Made by a program: the position numbers and the translations under genes. Shown one piece after another: positions 41,617 through 55,200 of a stretch of DNA of 64,000 bases (within the stretch, counting starts at the first letter, position 1; the number at the start of each line of letters is the position of its first letter). Below the pieces are notes generated by a model that was given only the letters and a program-made list of their open reading frames with translations, searched no databases and had not been told where the DNA came from. This DNA is from Doris montereyensis (taxonomy: Eukaryota; Mollusca; Gastropoda; Nudibranchia; Dorididae): positions 43,501 to 107,500 of the forward strand of contig JAXRKP010000164.1 of assembly GCA_037039925.1 (NCBI GenBank). Reading direction: 5' to 3'.

Positions 41617-44600
41617 CTGACTTGGTAGTTCTTTGTTTGCCAAAGACTCTGTTGCAAGGCCACTAAGAGTAACCATATTCTGCATGTAGGTTCTAAATCA
41701 TCCGAAAATCGTTTTTATTTGAAGAATTCTTCTACGAAGAAGTGACATATAAATTATTGAAAACTTCATTGTGTCCCCGTCTTTGGGTAGAATTTTCATT
41801 CTCCTAGGTCGCCATTTTGAATAAGTTAAAATCAAAAGGTTGGAATAGTACATGTACCATTCACGCCTACCTGCGTAACCTCAGGACATGTATTCAACCC
41901 GATCTAATAATCGTACTTGGAATGCCTGGGGGTGTAATATGCTTGTGTCATAATAATAATAATAATGACAAAAATAAAAATAAAACATTAAAAAAGCCAA
42001 TGCAAACAATGCACTTTGTGGGTGCAAGTCGTTATCCACGTTAATAAAAAAAACGGGGAGGGTCGATTCTTTTCGTTATTGGACTTCTCTCTGACCATAC
42101 TTTTAACATAATGAATACAAATCTATTTGGAGCAAGATGTTATAGATGTTTTCTATAAACAGATTTGTGTCCATCATGATAAAAGTATGATCACAGAGAA
42201 GTCAAATGACCAAAACAAAATCATCCTTCCCCCAAAGTTTTTATTTACACAGATGGCGATTTTCATCGACGATTCACACCATGCATTGACACACTGCAAA
42301 TCACAGAATTTGAAAACGTCACATTTCTTCCGCTACTGGCATCACACCCGCTTCAACGTGATTGGTCACCTACCTTTGCCTCCGAGTCTTTCACCGCCTG
42401 GGCAATTTGTTCTAGGAAGTAAAGTCGCTGCGACTCCAACTGGGACGTGAGAAGGTAGGTGTACTGTGGAAGGAAACACAAGGCAATCATTTAAACAAAA
42501 TCTGAAGATGTGTATGAAAGGGAGAAAGTGACATCTTTTGTTTCATTGAAAAAGACTTCGTCCACCACACCAGGCAATCTCAGGGTGAATTCAAAGGAAA
42601 CAGCTGGATGAAAGACACACGTGACAGCATGGGTGCCAAGTGGTCCAAGCTAAAAAAAAATCCTGCAACAGTCTGCTGACATAATTTCCCAAAATCCTGC
42701 AACAGTCTGACATAATTTCCTCAAAATCCTGCAACAGTCTGACATAATTTCCTCAAAATCCTGCAACAGTCTGACATAATTTCCCAAAATCCTGCAACAG
42801 TCTGACATAAATTTCCTCAAAATCCTGCAAGTCCTGTATTAACGCGTAAAACATTTATTACAATAAAAGGAACGCTTACCTTATATAGGAAAGTGCAGTT
42901 AAAATTAAAAGATGACAGATTGTCCCCAAGTTGAGTTTGGAAACTGATGTGGATAAGCGAAACTGTCACGTTCAAGTCAAAGTAGAATATACACATGATC
43001 ATATATGATATCTCCTAAATACAAATGACAGTCTTATATTGAAAATAATAGATCTAGAGATATAGGCTAGGACAATGTGAGCTGCAATATCTCAAAAACA
43101 AAAACATCTAGATCTAGAGATCCAAGACTGATCAAAAGATCCGCGAATCAAAGGGAAGAAATGGTTAGACAATGTCTGCGCTCAAAGGCTGTCACAGGAA
43201 AATCTTGCATTCGAGAACAATCAGAGTTATAGAAATTCACAAGCAATCATCCAAGGCTAGATCTACAATCTAGAGATCTACAACTCCAAAGAATGAAATA
43301 GAAAATAATAACAATTTAAAATAATGTAGATCTAACTTTCAACAAGGTGTAATATCCATCACAATCACAGTTGAATTCACAAAGTGTCGGGACTTAAAAA
43401 AAAGTGCAGGCGCATGAAATAGCAAGACAAAGGGATAATCCGTGCATGGCTCAAAACACGAGGAGCAATGAATTTCAAATCCGCCACGGGCTGTTTTTGT
43501 CTTTGATCAATCGAATCAGCATCGAAAACACCCAAAGAAAGACTCGTAGTTTACCGAAATCAAGAACGGAGTGAAAACAACCTCTAAATTCTGTCTTCTC
43601 GGGTCACATCGACACCAAATTAACTAATTTCAACCTTTGACATCATGCCCGAAGGCGCCTGATGATGGCTGCTGGTGCATTTTTTTGTTGAAAAAGCAAA
43701 TTTGCTGACAGGAGTTCCAAAGTCAATTAATACAAGACCTCTCACAGAATTTTCATTTGCCGGCAAGACCTCTCACAGAATTTTCATTTGCCGGCAAGAC
43801 CTCTCACAGAATTGTCATTTGCAAGACCTCTCACAGAATTTTCATTTGCCGGCAAACCGGCACCCATGGGTGACAGAATGAAAAAAAAAAAGTAAACCCT
43901 ACCAGCAGGTCATCTTTACAATGTGATGTGGTTAACCCTTAGACTCCCAACATCTTTTTTTGGCTCCTTTTGTAAAAGACATTTGGTAAATACATTAACA
44001 TAGTAATACCTAAGCATTGGGTATCAAAGTTGAAGGAAAATGATAGGTAAATGAATCTGTGTGCGTATAAAAACCCTAGAAAATTACAAAAATGTAGTAA
44101 AAACTCATGTTTTTTCAGATGTTTTACTCACAAAAAGTGGTACAACAGATCAGGTAGATTCATAATCCAGAATTCGCTCTATCAAACTCTAGATCTAGAT
44201 GTGACCATGAGTAATATCGCTATCAGTCTGATTTTGAAACAAAGCTAGGGCGTGAGAAGCTGTGAGCGTCTAGGCTTACCCAGACCTCACTAAGACCAGC
44301 TCTTTCCATGCACATTTCCATGGATTTTCAGTAAAAAAAACACCAGAAAATTTATCACAATTTTTTGCTAGTTGACAGAATCAGACCTCCAAACTTTGTA
44401 CCATTCAAGAATGATGATTCTAGTAGAGGGAAATAAGGTATGCAAAAGCAAAAGAAATAATCAACAAAACTCAAAACTTAGTAAACAACGCACTCTGAGT
44501 TGATCCACACTATTAGGGAAGTCTGACCAACTCAGTGTGCGTTGTTCTGCATTCAAAGGGTTAAAATGGAGGGCATCTGCATTCAAAGGGTTAAAGCGGA

Positions 44601-46157
44601 AGATTATAGTAAAGGCAAAAATGGCAACGGAAATAGGGCCAAAAACAGAGATCATCTTACAGAAAGGCAATGAGAAAAACTGCCCTCCCGATTTGTTAAT
44701 AAGATTATTCTCTCTGCACTCTGAAATCCATCTTTCATTGAAATTACTGACATGCTGAAAAGGTCTTTTCTCTGGTACTCCTTCACGCTTTAGTCAAGTC
44801 AGGAAAGCAGAGTGAAGTACCTTTCCCAAGAGTACAATGTTTTGAACCGGTGTCATCATCATAATAAACTCATAACACTACTGATTGCACCACGAGGACT
44901 CAATAATACAGACTTCTAGATAATTCCATTCCATCACTGCACATCAATGCCACTATACCTCCAGGGTAATTGAATCCAACTTTTCCTCACGTAACTCGTT
45001 GCCGCCTTCGTCAACCTCAATCAACTTTCCGTCTGACTTGTTCTGAGCAAGACGGTGAACAGTTGTCGAGCGTAGTCCCAAACGCGGTTAGTGCCCAGCT
45101 GCATGGCGTAGGTGTGGTTGGTGTCTTGGAAATGTCTGCAAACAAAAATTGGACATGTCTAGAGCCATATCAACACCCACAAAAACAGTCATATCAACAC
45201 CCACAAAAAGAGTCATATCAACACCCACAAAAAGAGCCATATCAACACCCACAAAAAGAGCCATAACAACACCCAAAAAAGAGCCATAACAACATATCAA
45301 CACCCACAAAAAGAGTCATATCAACACCCACAAAAACAGTCATATCAACACCCACAAAAGAGCCATATCAACACCCACAAAAAGAGCCATATCAACACCC
45401 ACGAAAAGAGCCATAACAACACCCAAAAAAGAGCCATAACAACACCCAAAAAAGAGCCATAACAACACCCAAAAAAGAGCCATAACACCAACCAAAAGAG
45501 CCATAACACCCAAAAAGCCATAACACCCACAAAAAGAGCCATAACAACACCCACAAAGAGCCATAACAATAGATAAACACATTGATATAAAGTTATATAG
45601 AGAAAAAGAAAAAGAGAAAGATAGATTGATAGGTAGATGGATAGATGAATGGATGAACGGAGAGACAGATGGATGGATATATACAGGATTTTGTTAAAAT
45701 AGATCAATAAACATTTATGTAAATAGCAAAATCTATGATGTGGTGTCGGTGGCTGAGCGGTTAGACTGCCTGACTGAGGATCATGATGTACCCAGGAGCA
45801 AATGGGAATAAAAACCTGCGCCAGACTAGCGTCCTGAAGAGGAGGTGATTTTTCTCACCAGCATAAACTCCGGCTCTATAGGCTGTAACAGCCTTGAATA
45901 ACTTTTTAAACTCTACGACGGACATACAGCCTATCAATTGATGAAGAGTTAAACCGAATACAATAGCACATTTGAACAAACTGAAAAATACAAACAAAAA
46001 CATTTTCTAGCAGCTTAAGAAATGGCACTTTACTTTCCAACACTGCAACACTTACTTGTACGCATGTAATCCAACGTAACGACCGCATCCAACAGTTCCA
46101 CAAATAAGACAAATCCACAGGCTCTGTGATTAAATAATAATAATGATAATAATAATG

Positions 46158-46215
<58 letters not shown>

Positions 46216-49200
46216 TAAACACTTATAGGCTAAAAGAGGCTCTAAGCACTTTACAATATATTACACAGTATACATTATGTCTGCAGTACATAGATTCACA
46301 TTGATAAGAATTATAGCTAAAAATCTCTGAGCATAGAATTGCACAAATGGAAAGGATTGCGATTAACAATTTGGCATAAGACTAATTAGTTGATTTTAAA
46401 ATTACGTAGGCTACATGATACACCAATAAGCATTGGATACGTAAGGTTATATATATATTAACATTCAAATGGCATATAGTATGAGGACATTGAAGGGAGG
46501 GGGGGGGGGGGGGGAGAGTTAATAGACAATTTAATACCAGGCACATTATCCATGAAGCTAGTTAACAAAATTGTTCAGTGAAATAATGTGTTGCAAGCTT
46601 TTTCTTGAAAGTGATAACAATGTTATCAAGAGTAAAATGTGCCATAATGTGGTAGTTTGCCATTACATTACAACATGTGGTAATTTGCCATTACATAAGC
46701 TTGTGACATAATGTGGTAATTTGTCATTGCCTAACGGTATGCCATAATGTGGTAATTTGCCATTACATAAGCTTGCAACATAATGTGGTAATTTGTCATT
46801 GCCTAACAGTATGCCATAATGTAGTAGTTTGACATTGCATAAGCGTAAACCATTATGTGATAATTTTCTATTGCCTAAGCGTATGCCATAATGTGATAGT
46901 TTGCCATTGCCCGTACACCATAATGTGGTAATTTGTCATTGCCTAAACATATACCATAATGTGGTAGTTTGCCATTGCCTAAACGTATACCATAATGTGG
47001 TAGTTTGCCATTGCCTAACGTATACCATAATGTGGTAGTTTGCCATTGCCCGTATACCATAATGGGATAGTATGCCATTGCCTAAACGTATACCATAACC
47101 GGTAGTGTGCCATTGCCTGCGTATACTTTAATGTGGTAGTTTGCCATTCCTAAACGTATACCATAATGTGGTAATGTGCCATTGCCTAAGCGTATACTTT
47201 AATGTGGTAGTGTGCCACTGCCTAAGCGTATACCATAACACGGTAGTGTGCCATTGCCCTAAGCGTATACCATAATGTGGTAATGTGCCATTGTTTTCCA
47301 TGCCACCTTTACTTTCACCGAGTCTGGACAGCCATTTCACTGCTACGACGACAGGAGGGCAATGAAAAATCTGGCTGGACTTGAGTCAAACTCAGATGAA
47401 TTAAGAAATGAAATGAATATTGAAGTCTCGTAGGAATAAAGATGAGACAAATACAGAGAAATCAACAGAGGAACAAACAGAATCGAACCCCCGGATGTCC
47501 ATGTCGGCACCTGTCGCCTCACCATGAAACAAGAGTGCACACTAGAAACCAAAGGCTTTTTCTCTTTTCTCTCTTCTATTTGTCTTGTCTTTGTTCTTAC
47601 AGGACTTCAATATTTATTTCATGTCTATATATTCATCACTGTTTTAAAGAAAGAGACACATTTCCAACATTTTATTTTATCAAACCACCACAACAGTGAT
47701 TTCCAATGTCTGAAAATATAATAAAGGTAACAGTAGGTTTCTGTACCAAGAGTGAAAGGAAAGAAACAAGACTGACCAGCGGCGCCCACCAACCACCCAC
47801 TCTAAAACATTAAAGACTTTATAGAATCGTATTGTTGTCAACGTCCAGATCCTTTGAAGACAGTAACTGACCTCATGTGATCCGCACTCCATACACCTCT
47901 GGTCGGCCACCTCCTCCGGAGTTTGACAGTAGCGGCATACGGGGCACCTGGTATGGATGATCAAAGACAGACAAATCTAATGAGAGCTTTGTTTGTTTGT
48001 TTAACACATTATGATTTACCCCATCCGTTATGTCTGGTGATCTCAGGATAAATTTCAAAGGTGCAAGCAATATCTCTTTTGGTTGATTGGAATCTACACT
48101 GTTCATCAATTGCACAGGAAAGATTTGTATGGTTGCCCCACTGACATTGACTCCATCAACCATGTGCTTTGATCTCAGGCTGAATTCAGGAAAAGACAAG
48201 TGAAAGAGTGAAATGAGTAGAAAAAAGTAGGACCTACCAGCACCACCTATTAACCAGTTACAAAAGGCAAGAAGTTGGACCCAACAGCAACAACCACCAA
48301 ATGTCCACAAATTAAAGCGGTTTTTGGGGGGTTTTCATTCAAATTTACCCCTATCAACTATATGCAGTGATTTCAGGGTGAATTAAAGAATTTGATTTGA
48401 TTCGATTTTACCCACATCCACAACTAAGGTGATCTCAGGGAGTTTGGCAAGATTTAAATTTTTTGCCCTGACTGCCCTGTAAACAGCCACGGAACCTTTA
48501 ATGTGAACAGAGAGTTGTAATCTGCACACAGGATCCCCTTTTTGTCGTCTGCCCTCCATGGGATAAGGTGTTGCCTCTCAAGTATAAGGTCGTGGGTTCA
48601 AGCCCTGAAGGCTGAAAATTTTACTCAATTTATTTCAAGTAAACCCCCTCTGGTCCAGGTAGTTGGGTTGATGGGAGGGTGGAATGTTACTCGAAAAAAA
48701 ACCTTGATAAAATCGTCCAAACATCGGGGCATGAACCCACAACCTTTTAGTTGATATGCCGACACTTTGCCTCTGAACCACCGAGTTCCCACGAATCAAA
48801 AAAGAAACGGTGAAAGAATGAATGGAAAGAAGAAGGCCCTATCGGTAGCATCTGCTGACCATTCACCCACCAATCACGAGGAAACAGCAAGATGAGAGAT
48901 TGTGGAGGGATTAAAGTAGGTTTCTACACATTGGACATGTGTGTGATGGGGAGATTGTGGAGGGGTTAAAAGTAAATTTCTACACATTGGTCATGCGTGT
49001 GATGGGGAGATTGTAGACACATTGGATTAAAAGTCCCCCACATTGGACGTGTGATAGGGAGATTGTAGAGGGGATTAAAGCCCTCCCTCATATTGAGCCA
49101 AGCACAAAATGATGTAACACTTACGTGGTGTCCCCCCATTGAGCCAAACATTGTGTGTGGAAGGAATGGTTGCACAGTACAGTGAGGATGCCATCCACAG

Positions 49201-52200
49201 ATTCTTCCTGATGAGCGAAGAAAACAAAACTACAGTTAGTGACATTTAAGGGTCATTGGTATAAACAAAAGTACCTTCCAGGCTATTATGCTCCATAGAG
49301 CCAACCTGAGATCACTGCCATGGTGGACATTGTTCATTTCATAGAAACCAAAGTCATTCTGAAATCACTGCCATGGTGGACATTGTTCATTTCATAGAAA
49401 CCATACAGCCAACCTGAGATCACTGCCATGGTGGACATTCTTCATTTCATAGAAACCATACAGCCAACCTGAGATCACTGCCATGGTGGACATTGTTCAT
49501 TTCATAGAAACCATACAGCCAACCTGAGATCACTGCCATGGTGGACATTGTTCATTTCATAGAAACCATACAGCCAACCTGAGATCACTGGCGTGGGGGA
49601 CATTGTTCATTTCATAGAAACCATACAGCCAATCTGAGATCACTGCCATGGTGGACATTGTTTATTTCATAGAAACCATACAGCCAACCTGAAATCATTG
49701 CCATGGTGGATAGGGTTTATTTCATAGAAACCATAATAAACAGTTTCATAGAAACACTTGTCATAAACTGTGTAACTCAATAGACATGTGACTTTTTCCC
49801 CTTCAAAAAAGAAACTCTAAAAGCTAGGGTCACCAACTACGGCCCACGGGTCAGATCCGGTCCGCAAGGTCAGTTTGTCCGGCCCGCTGCCATATACTCA
49901 TATGGGAAATCTCATTAATTTTGTTTATTTTTTACTAATTGGTTTGAGAGATTCAGATATATATATATGTGCGCACTAGGTCTGATATGACTATCTTTTT
50001 ACAACATCACTTTTAATTCGATGATTTTTTGGTAAATATATAATGTTTCTTGTCTTTATTTCTTGTGTATTGTGTGAACTGATAAATAGGTTTGTTGTCT
50101 TTGTTTTTTATGTATACAGTGTACTGTACTTAATAAAATAGTTATCGGCCCGCGGTCAGCATTCTCTCAGTGACCAGGTCCACTTTGATAAAAGTTTTGT
50201 GACCCCGTTTTATGTATACAGTGTAGTGTACTGAACAAAATAGTTATCCAAGAAAAGCATTCTCTCGTTGATCAGGCCCACTTTGAGTTTAACCCCTGCC
50301 CAAAGTTGATCAGGTTTAATTCTACACTGCAGGTTAAACAAAAAAAAACCAATAAAAAAACCCCTTAGAAACAGTTGCTTATATTTTAAACAAAAAAAAA
50401 GAAAAATTGTTTTAACACATGCTATAGAATTGTTACACACCAAAGGTAAACAGAAAACGTACCATTCTTTCCAGACAGACTGGGCAGTTTGGAAGCTCCG
50501 TCATTTCCAGCACTGGCACACTTCCACCCTTGAAAAGAAAATATTTACAAATTCAAAAAATAAATTTCACATCGTATATGAAACTAACATATCACAGACC
50601 ATATTATACAATATTAATACTTCGATGAATATGAATAATAAAACGTGGGATCGGGATTTAAACCCCAGATTTCATCATCCTGAGACCAGCAACCTAGCCA
50701 TTGGGCCACCAATGCTACTTACTACTAACAAGGCTAAAAGATAAAAAGGGTTTAGGATGACAACTGGAGTTATTGCCACCCATCTGCCTTACCTCAGATT
50801 CCCGAACGTGTTCTACTTTGGAAACATAGACCAGGTGACAGATGTCGGGTTCAATAGAGTTGAAAGGGCGGTTGTTGTAATACAAATAAAACTCATCAGC
50901 CATGGCCTACAACAAAAGGAAAGAAATTTAATAAAATATATAAACAAAGGGAAAGAAATTTAATAAAACTCTTTGAGTGCCAAATCGACAATCTATGACA
51001 TTGATTTTACTATTTTCTTTACGGTATTCTTTGAATGCCAAAAATCTATCTACATTGATTTTACTATTTTCTTTACTTTGAGTGCCAAATCGACAATCTA
51101 TCTATACCTTGACATTGATTTTACTATTTTCTTTACTCTTTAGTGCCAAATCGATGATTTATCTTCTTGACATTGATTTTACTATTTTCTTTACTCTTTG
51201 AGTGCCAAATCGAATTTATCTGTACCTTGACATTGATTTTACTATTTTCTTTACTCTTTGAGTGCCAAATCGACAATCTATCTGTACCTTGACATTGATT
51301 TTACTATTTTCTTTACGGTATTCTTTGAATGCCAAATCGACAATCTATCTGTATCTTGACATTGATTTTACTATTTTCTTTACTCTTGAGTGCCAAATCG
51401 ATGATTTATCTGTACCTTGACATTGATTTTTACTATTTTCTTTACTCTTTGAGTGCCAAATCGACAATCTATCTGTACCTTGACATTGATTTTATTATTT
51501 TCTTTACTTTTCAGGTGCCAAATCGACGATCTATCTGTACTTTGACATTGATTTTACTATTTTCTTTACTCTTGAGTGCCAAATCGACGATCTATCTTCT
51601 TTGCTTAGTGTCTCTATGCCAAATCGATGTATTGGTTGTTGGGGGTTTCCTCATAACATTTCTAATTTTAGACTAAGTAACTGCTTAATCCGGGGACTCA
51701 TTTTGAATAAAAATTCCGGAGTTTTCCATGCAAACATAAAAAAATTTCCAAGGGAGGAAGAGCAAAAAAAGCACATGACATGAAATCGGGTGAAAGCACA
51801 ACAAAGGTAGAACTAAACGTAAAATCATAAACGAGTAACAATTCTAAACCATATTACGGTTGAATGGTAAAGAATGGCAGGTCTGACTATGTCTGACAAA
51901 TTGAAAGTCCAGTTGTTAGGAGACAATTTGAGAATGAACGAATAAAGACAGAGAACAGCATCACTAAATGGTCATATCAGTTGTGCCCAGTGTGAAATCT
52001 ATTTTACCCGAAAACCTGTAGAAAACTTTTTAAACTGGCCAGGGCTCGAACCCATGACCTTTTGGTCGAGGCTGACACCTTGCCTCTAGACCATACCATT
52101 ACAGTGCGATGATCACTTTGTATTATTAAATTTGAAATTCATTTTTGGTAGTTGGCATGATCATATTAAAAAATGTGTCCACCCACACGACACAATTTCT

Positions 52201-55200
52201 ATACTTTACTGATTACATCCACTGAATACATTGTAATTACTGGTGGCAATTCATACATAGCAAGTAATAAAATGAAAACGAAAATAGGAAATAGTCAAGC
52301 ATTGAGTGAGTTGCCTACCTGTCCCCTGAATTTAAGGAGCAGCATGTACTGGTTTGGGAAACTGCCACGTAAAACTTGCATGTATGACACATAGTCCCTG
52401 TCCATAGAGAGGAAATGGTTTGGTAATATTATTATTATTAAGAGAGGATCAACAGTGAGGCAATGTTTTGCTTCATCAGAGTTTATCCCGTCCACCACAT
52501 GTGGTGATCTCAGGGTGAATCAATTAAGAAATTCTTCGCTTCATTGAAATATACCCCCCCCATCCACCATATACAGTGATCTCAGGATGAATTATGAGGA
52601 AACAGTAAAGTGATAGAGTATTGAAAGACTGCAAAGAGAGAAATAGCACCTACCAGAAGCCCCTGTCAACTGCCCACATGAGTAAAGAAAAACAGCAGTA
52701 AGAAGAGGGACAGCTGAAAGAGTGAAAGGAAAGAGGTAGCACCTACCAGTAACCCCTGTCAACTGCCCACATGAGTAAAGAAAAACAGCAGTAAGAAGAG
52801 GGACATCTGAAAAGAGTGGAAGGAAAGAGGTAGCACCTACCAGTAACCCCTGTCAACTGCCCACATGAGTAAAGAAAAACAGCAGTAAGAAGAGGGACAC
52901 CTGAAAGAGTGAAAGGAAAAAGGTAGCTGAACCCCTGTCAACTGCCCACATGAGTAAAGAAAAACAGCAGTTAGAAGAGGGACGTCTGAAAAGTTAAAGG
53001 AAAGAGGTAGCACCTACCCACAACTCATACCAAGCGTCCACTTTAGAGCAAAGAGCCATGTGGAATGTCATACAACAAACATGACATTTGAGGCCAGACA
53101 ACAAATGTCTACAAGGAAACAAGATTTTGTTCCCAGTGCGCATTCCCACTTCACAGTCCAGAGGCCAGGTGTTGGCCTCTCAACCAAAAGGCTGTGGGTT
53201 CAAACCTTAAAATTCACAAATTTTCTGAATTTTTTTTAGTGAAACCAATCCCAACCTGGTTCAGGCAGGTGGATCGACACCTAGTCGCATCAGAGACGAT
53301 AAAAAGGAGGTCCTGTGTTCGGACTGCTCAACATCCTGTGCACGTTAAAGATCCCTTGACTGTTTACAGGGCAGTCTGTACAAAACAAAAACAAATCCTA
53401 CCTAAAACCCCCGGTGATCATCTTAGTTGTGGATAAAATCATATCAAATCAAATCAGAACTATGGCAAGGTTCTGGGTGCCAACGCACAAGCCCCCAGTT
53501 CGATCCCAATTGGTGTCCATGATTTCTTCCTTAGAGGGCTCTAGCATCACTCTCATGTCTCTATCACATTTATTCATTTCATGCAATAGTAACACAAATC
53601 AATCTCAGAAGATGTGATACAACAAACGAGATTCTGATTCTATTTTGTTCAAATGTTATATGAGGCATTCCGACAAAACAGTAATGTTGTGGTGAGTTTT
53701 TAATCTCGACGACACTGGTTCAAAACCCATGGCTTGCTCGGGTGGTTTTTCACAACGTTGTACTTTTAGGAAAGACATCGCATTCTGCTTTCCTCACTTG
53801 ACTAGGTGTGAATGAGTACCCAGCTATTGGTAGAGAAAAATCATGTCAGAATATTAGTATGAAACGCCCAACTAGCTGCTGTACTGTATACTCCCCAGGG
53901 GAATAGAGAAGGACTTTGAATCAAATGGCCTGCTGGAGGATAAATGACGTACAGTCGGTGAGCCTGCATTTGTAAAGGGAAACGGACTATAAATTCATCT
54001 TTATCTTTATGAGCAGCTGTGGTGTTAGGGAGGCCAGCTCTAGCCGAACCACTATCAGCCCTTGGACCAACAGCAATGTCTACATCTACAACTTTATTCT
54101 GACTCAATGTCATGACAATCATCCCCAGTCATCATCAACTCTAACAAAGCTGATTCTTCAGTATCGCTCATCGCTTACTCATTTGAGATTGATTCAATGG
54201 ATAAAAGAGTCAAAATCGGCTCTAGGGGTTCTCTAGGTAGGTAGTCTGTCCAGTGGACAAGGTATCCGCTTGGCAAGAGACGAACTGCAATAAAATCAAT
54301 TGTCATAGTCATAGATCACCATATTCGCACTTCATGCTGTTATGTTACATTTCCACTTGGGAGTTGAAATCAGTCCTCCCATAAACTGGTTGGTCATTGT
54401 GACACAGCTGAAAATCAGCAATTAAAGTGTTAATGCAGTCAGCACTTGTGTGCCGACAGGAAGTATAAGGCCATCTTCATCTTCCTAACTTAAACAGACT
54501 AAAGTCAGACAAAGCACTCACCCCATGGGAGCCATAAACTTGATGAGTTCGTGAATGGTGTGGGAAGCCGGCACACCAAGAATACACAGCATCTCACTGC
54601 GAATAACATCTTTGTCCATGGACGTCATTTGGCTGAAAACAGAGGGATATCTGGAGTTGACATGAGCCAGTCAACTGTGGCTTTTCTAAGCAACTTATGA
54701 CAACTATGACGAGAAAAGGCTGATCTGGCAACGGCTAAACATCTACAGTTTGCAGAAGAGTCTGACCGTACTTTCTGTTCATCCATTGAGCTGCACTACA
54801 TCTAGCAACAGCTAAACATCTACGGTTTACAGAAGAGAAGAGACTGACTGTACTTTCTGTTCAGCCATTGAACGACATTACATCTGACAACAGCTAAACA
54901 TATACGGTTTACAGAAGAGAACAAACTGACGTACTTTCTGTTCAGCCATTTAACGACAATACATCTGGCAACAGCTAAACATCTACGGTTTACAAAAGAG
55001 AAGAGACTGATTGTGCTTTCTGTTCAGCCATTTAACGACAATACATCTGGCAACAGCTAAACATCTACGGTTTACAAAAGAGAAGAGACTGATTGTGCTT
55101 TCTGTTCAGCCATTGTGCGACATTACATCTGGCAACAGCTAAACATATACAGTTTACAGAAGAGAAAAAACTGACGTACTTTCTGTTCAGCCATTTGACA

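Noticed and set aside
45088..45309. Minus-strand frame with repeated GVDMALFV
   Set aside because: Translation of the 23-24-bp array beside BRAP exon 11; the true exon is in other frames.
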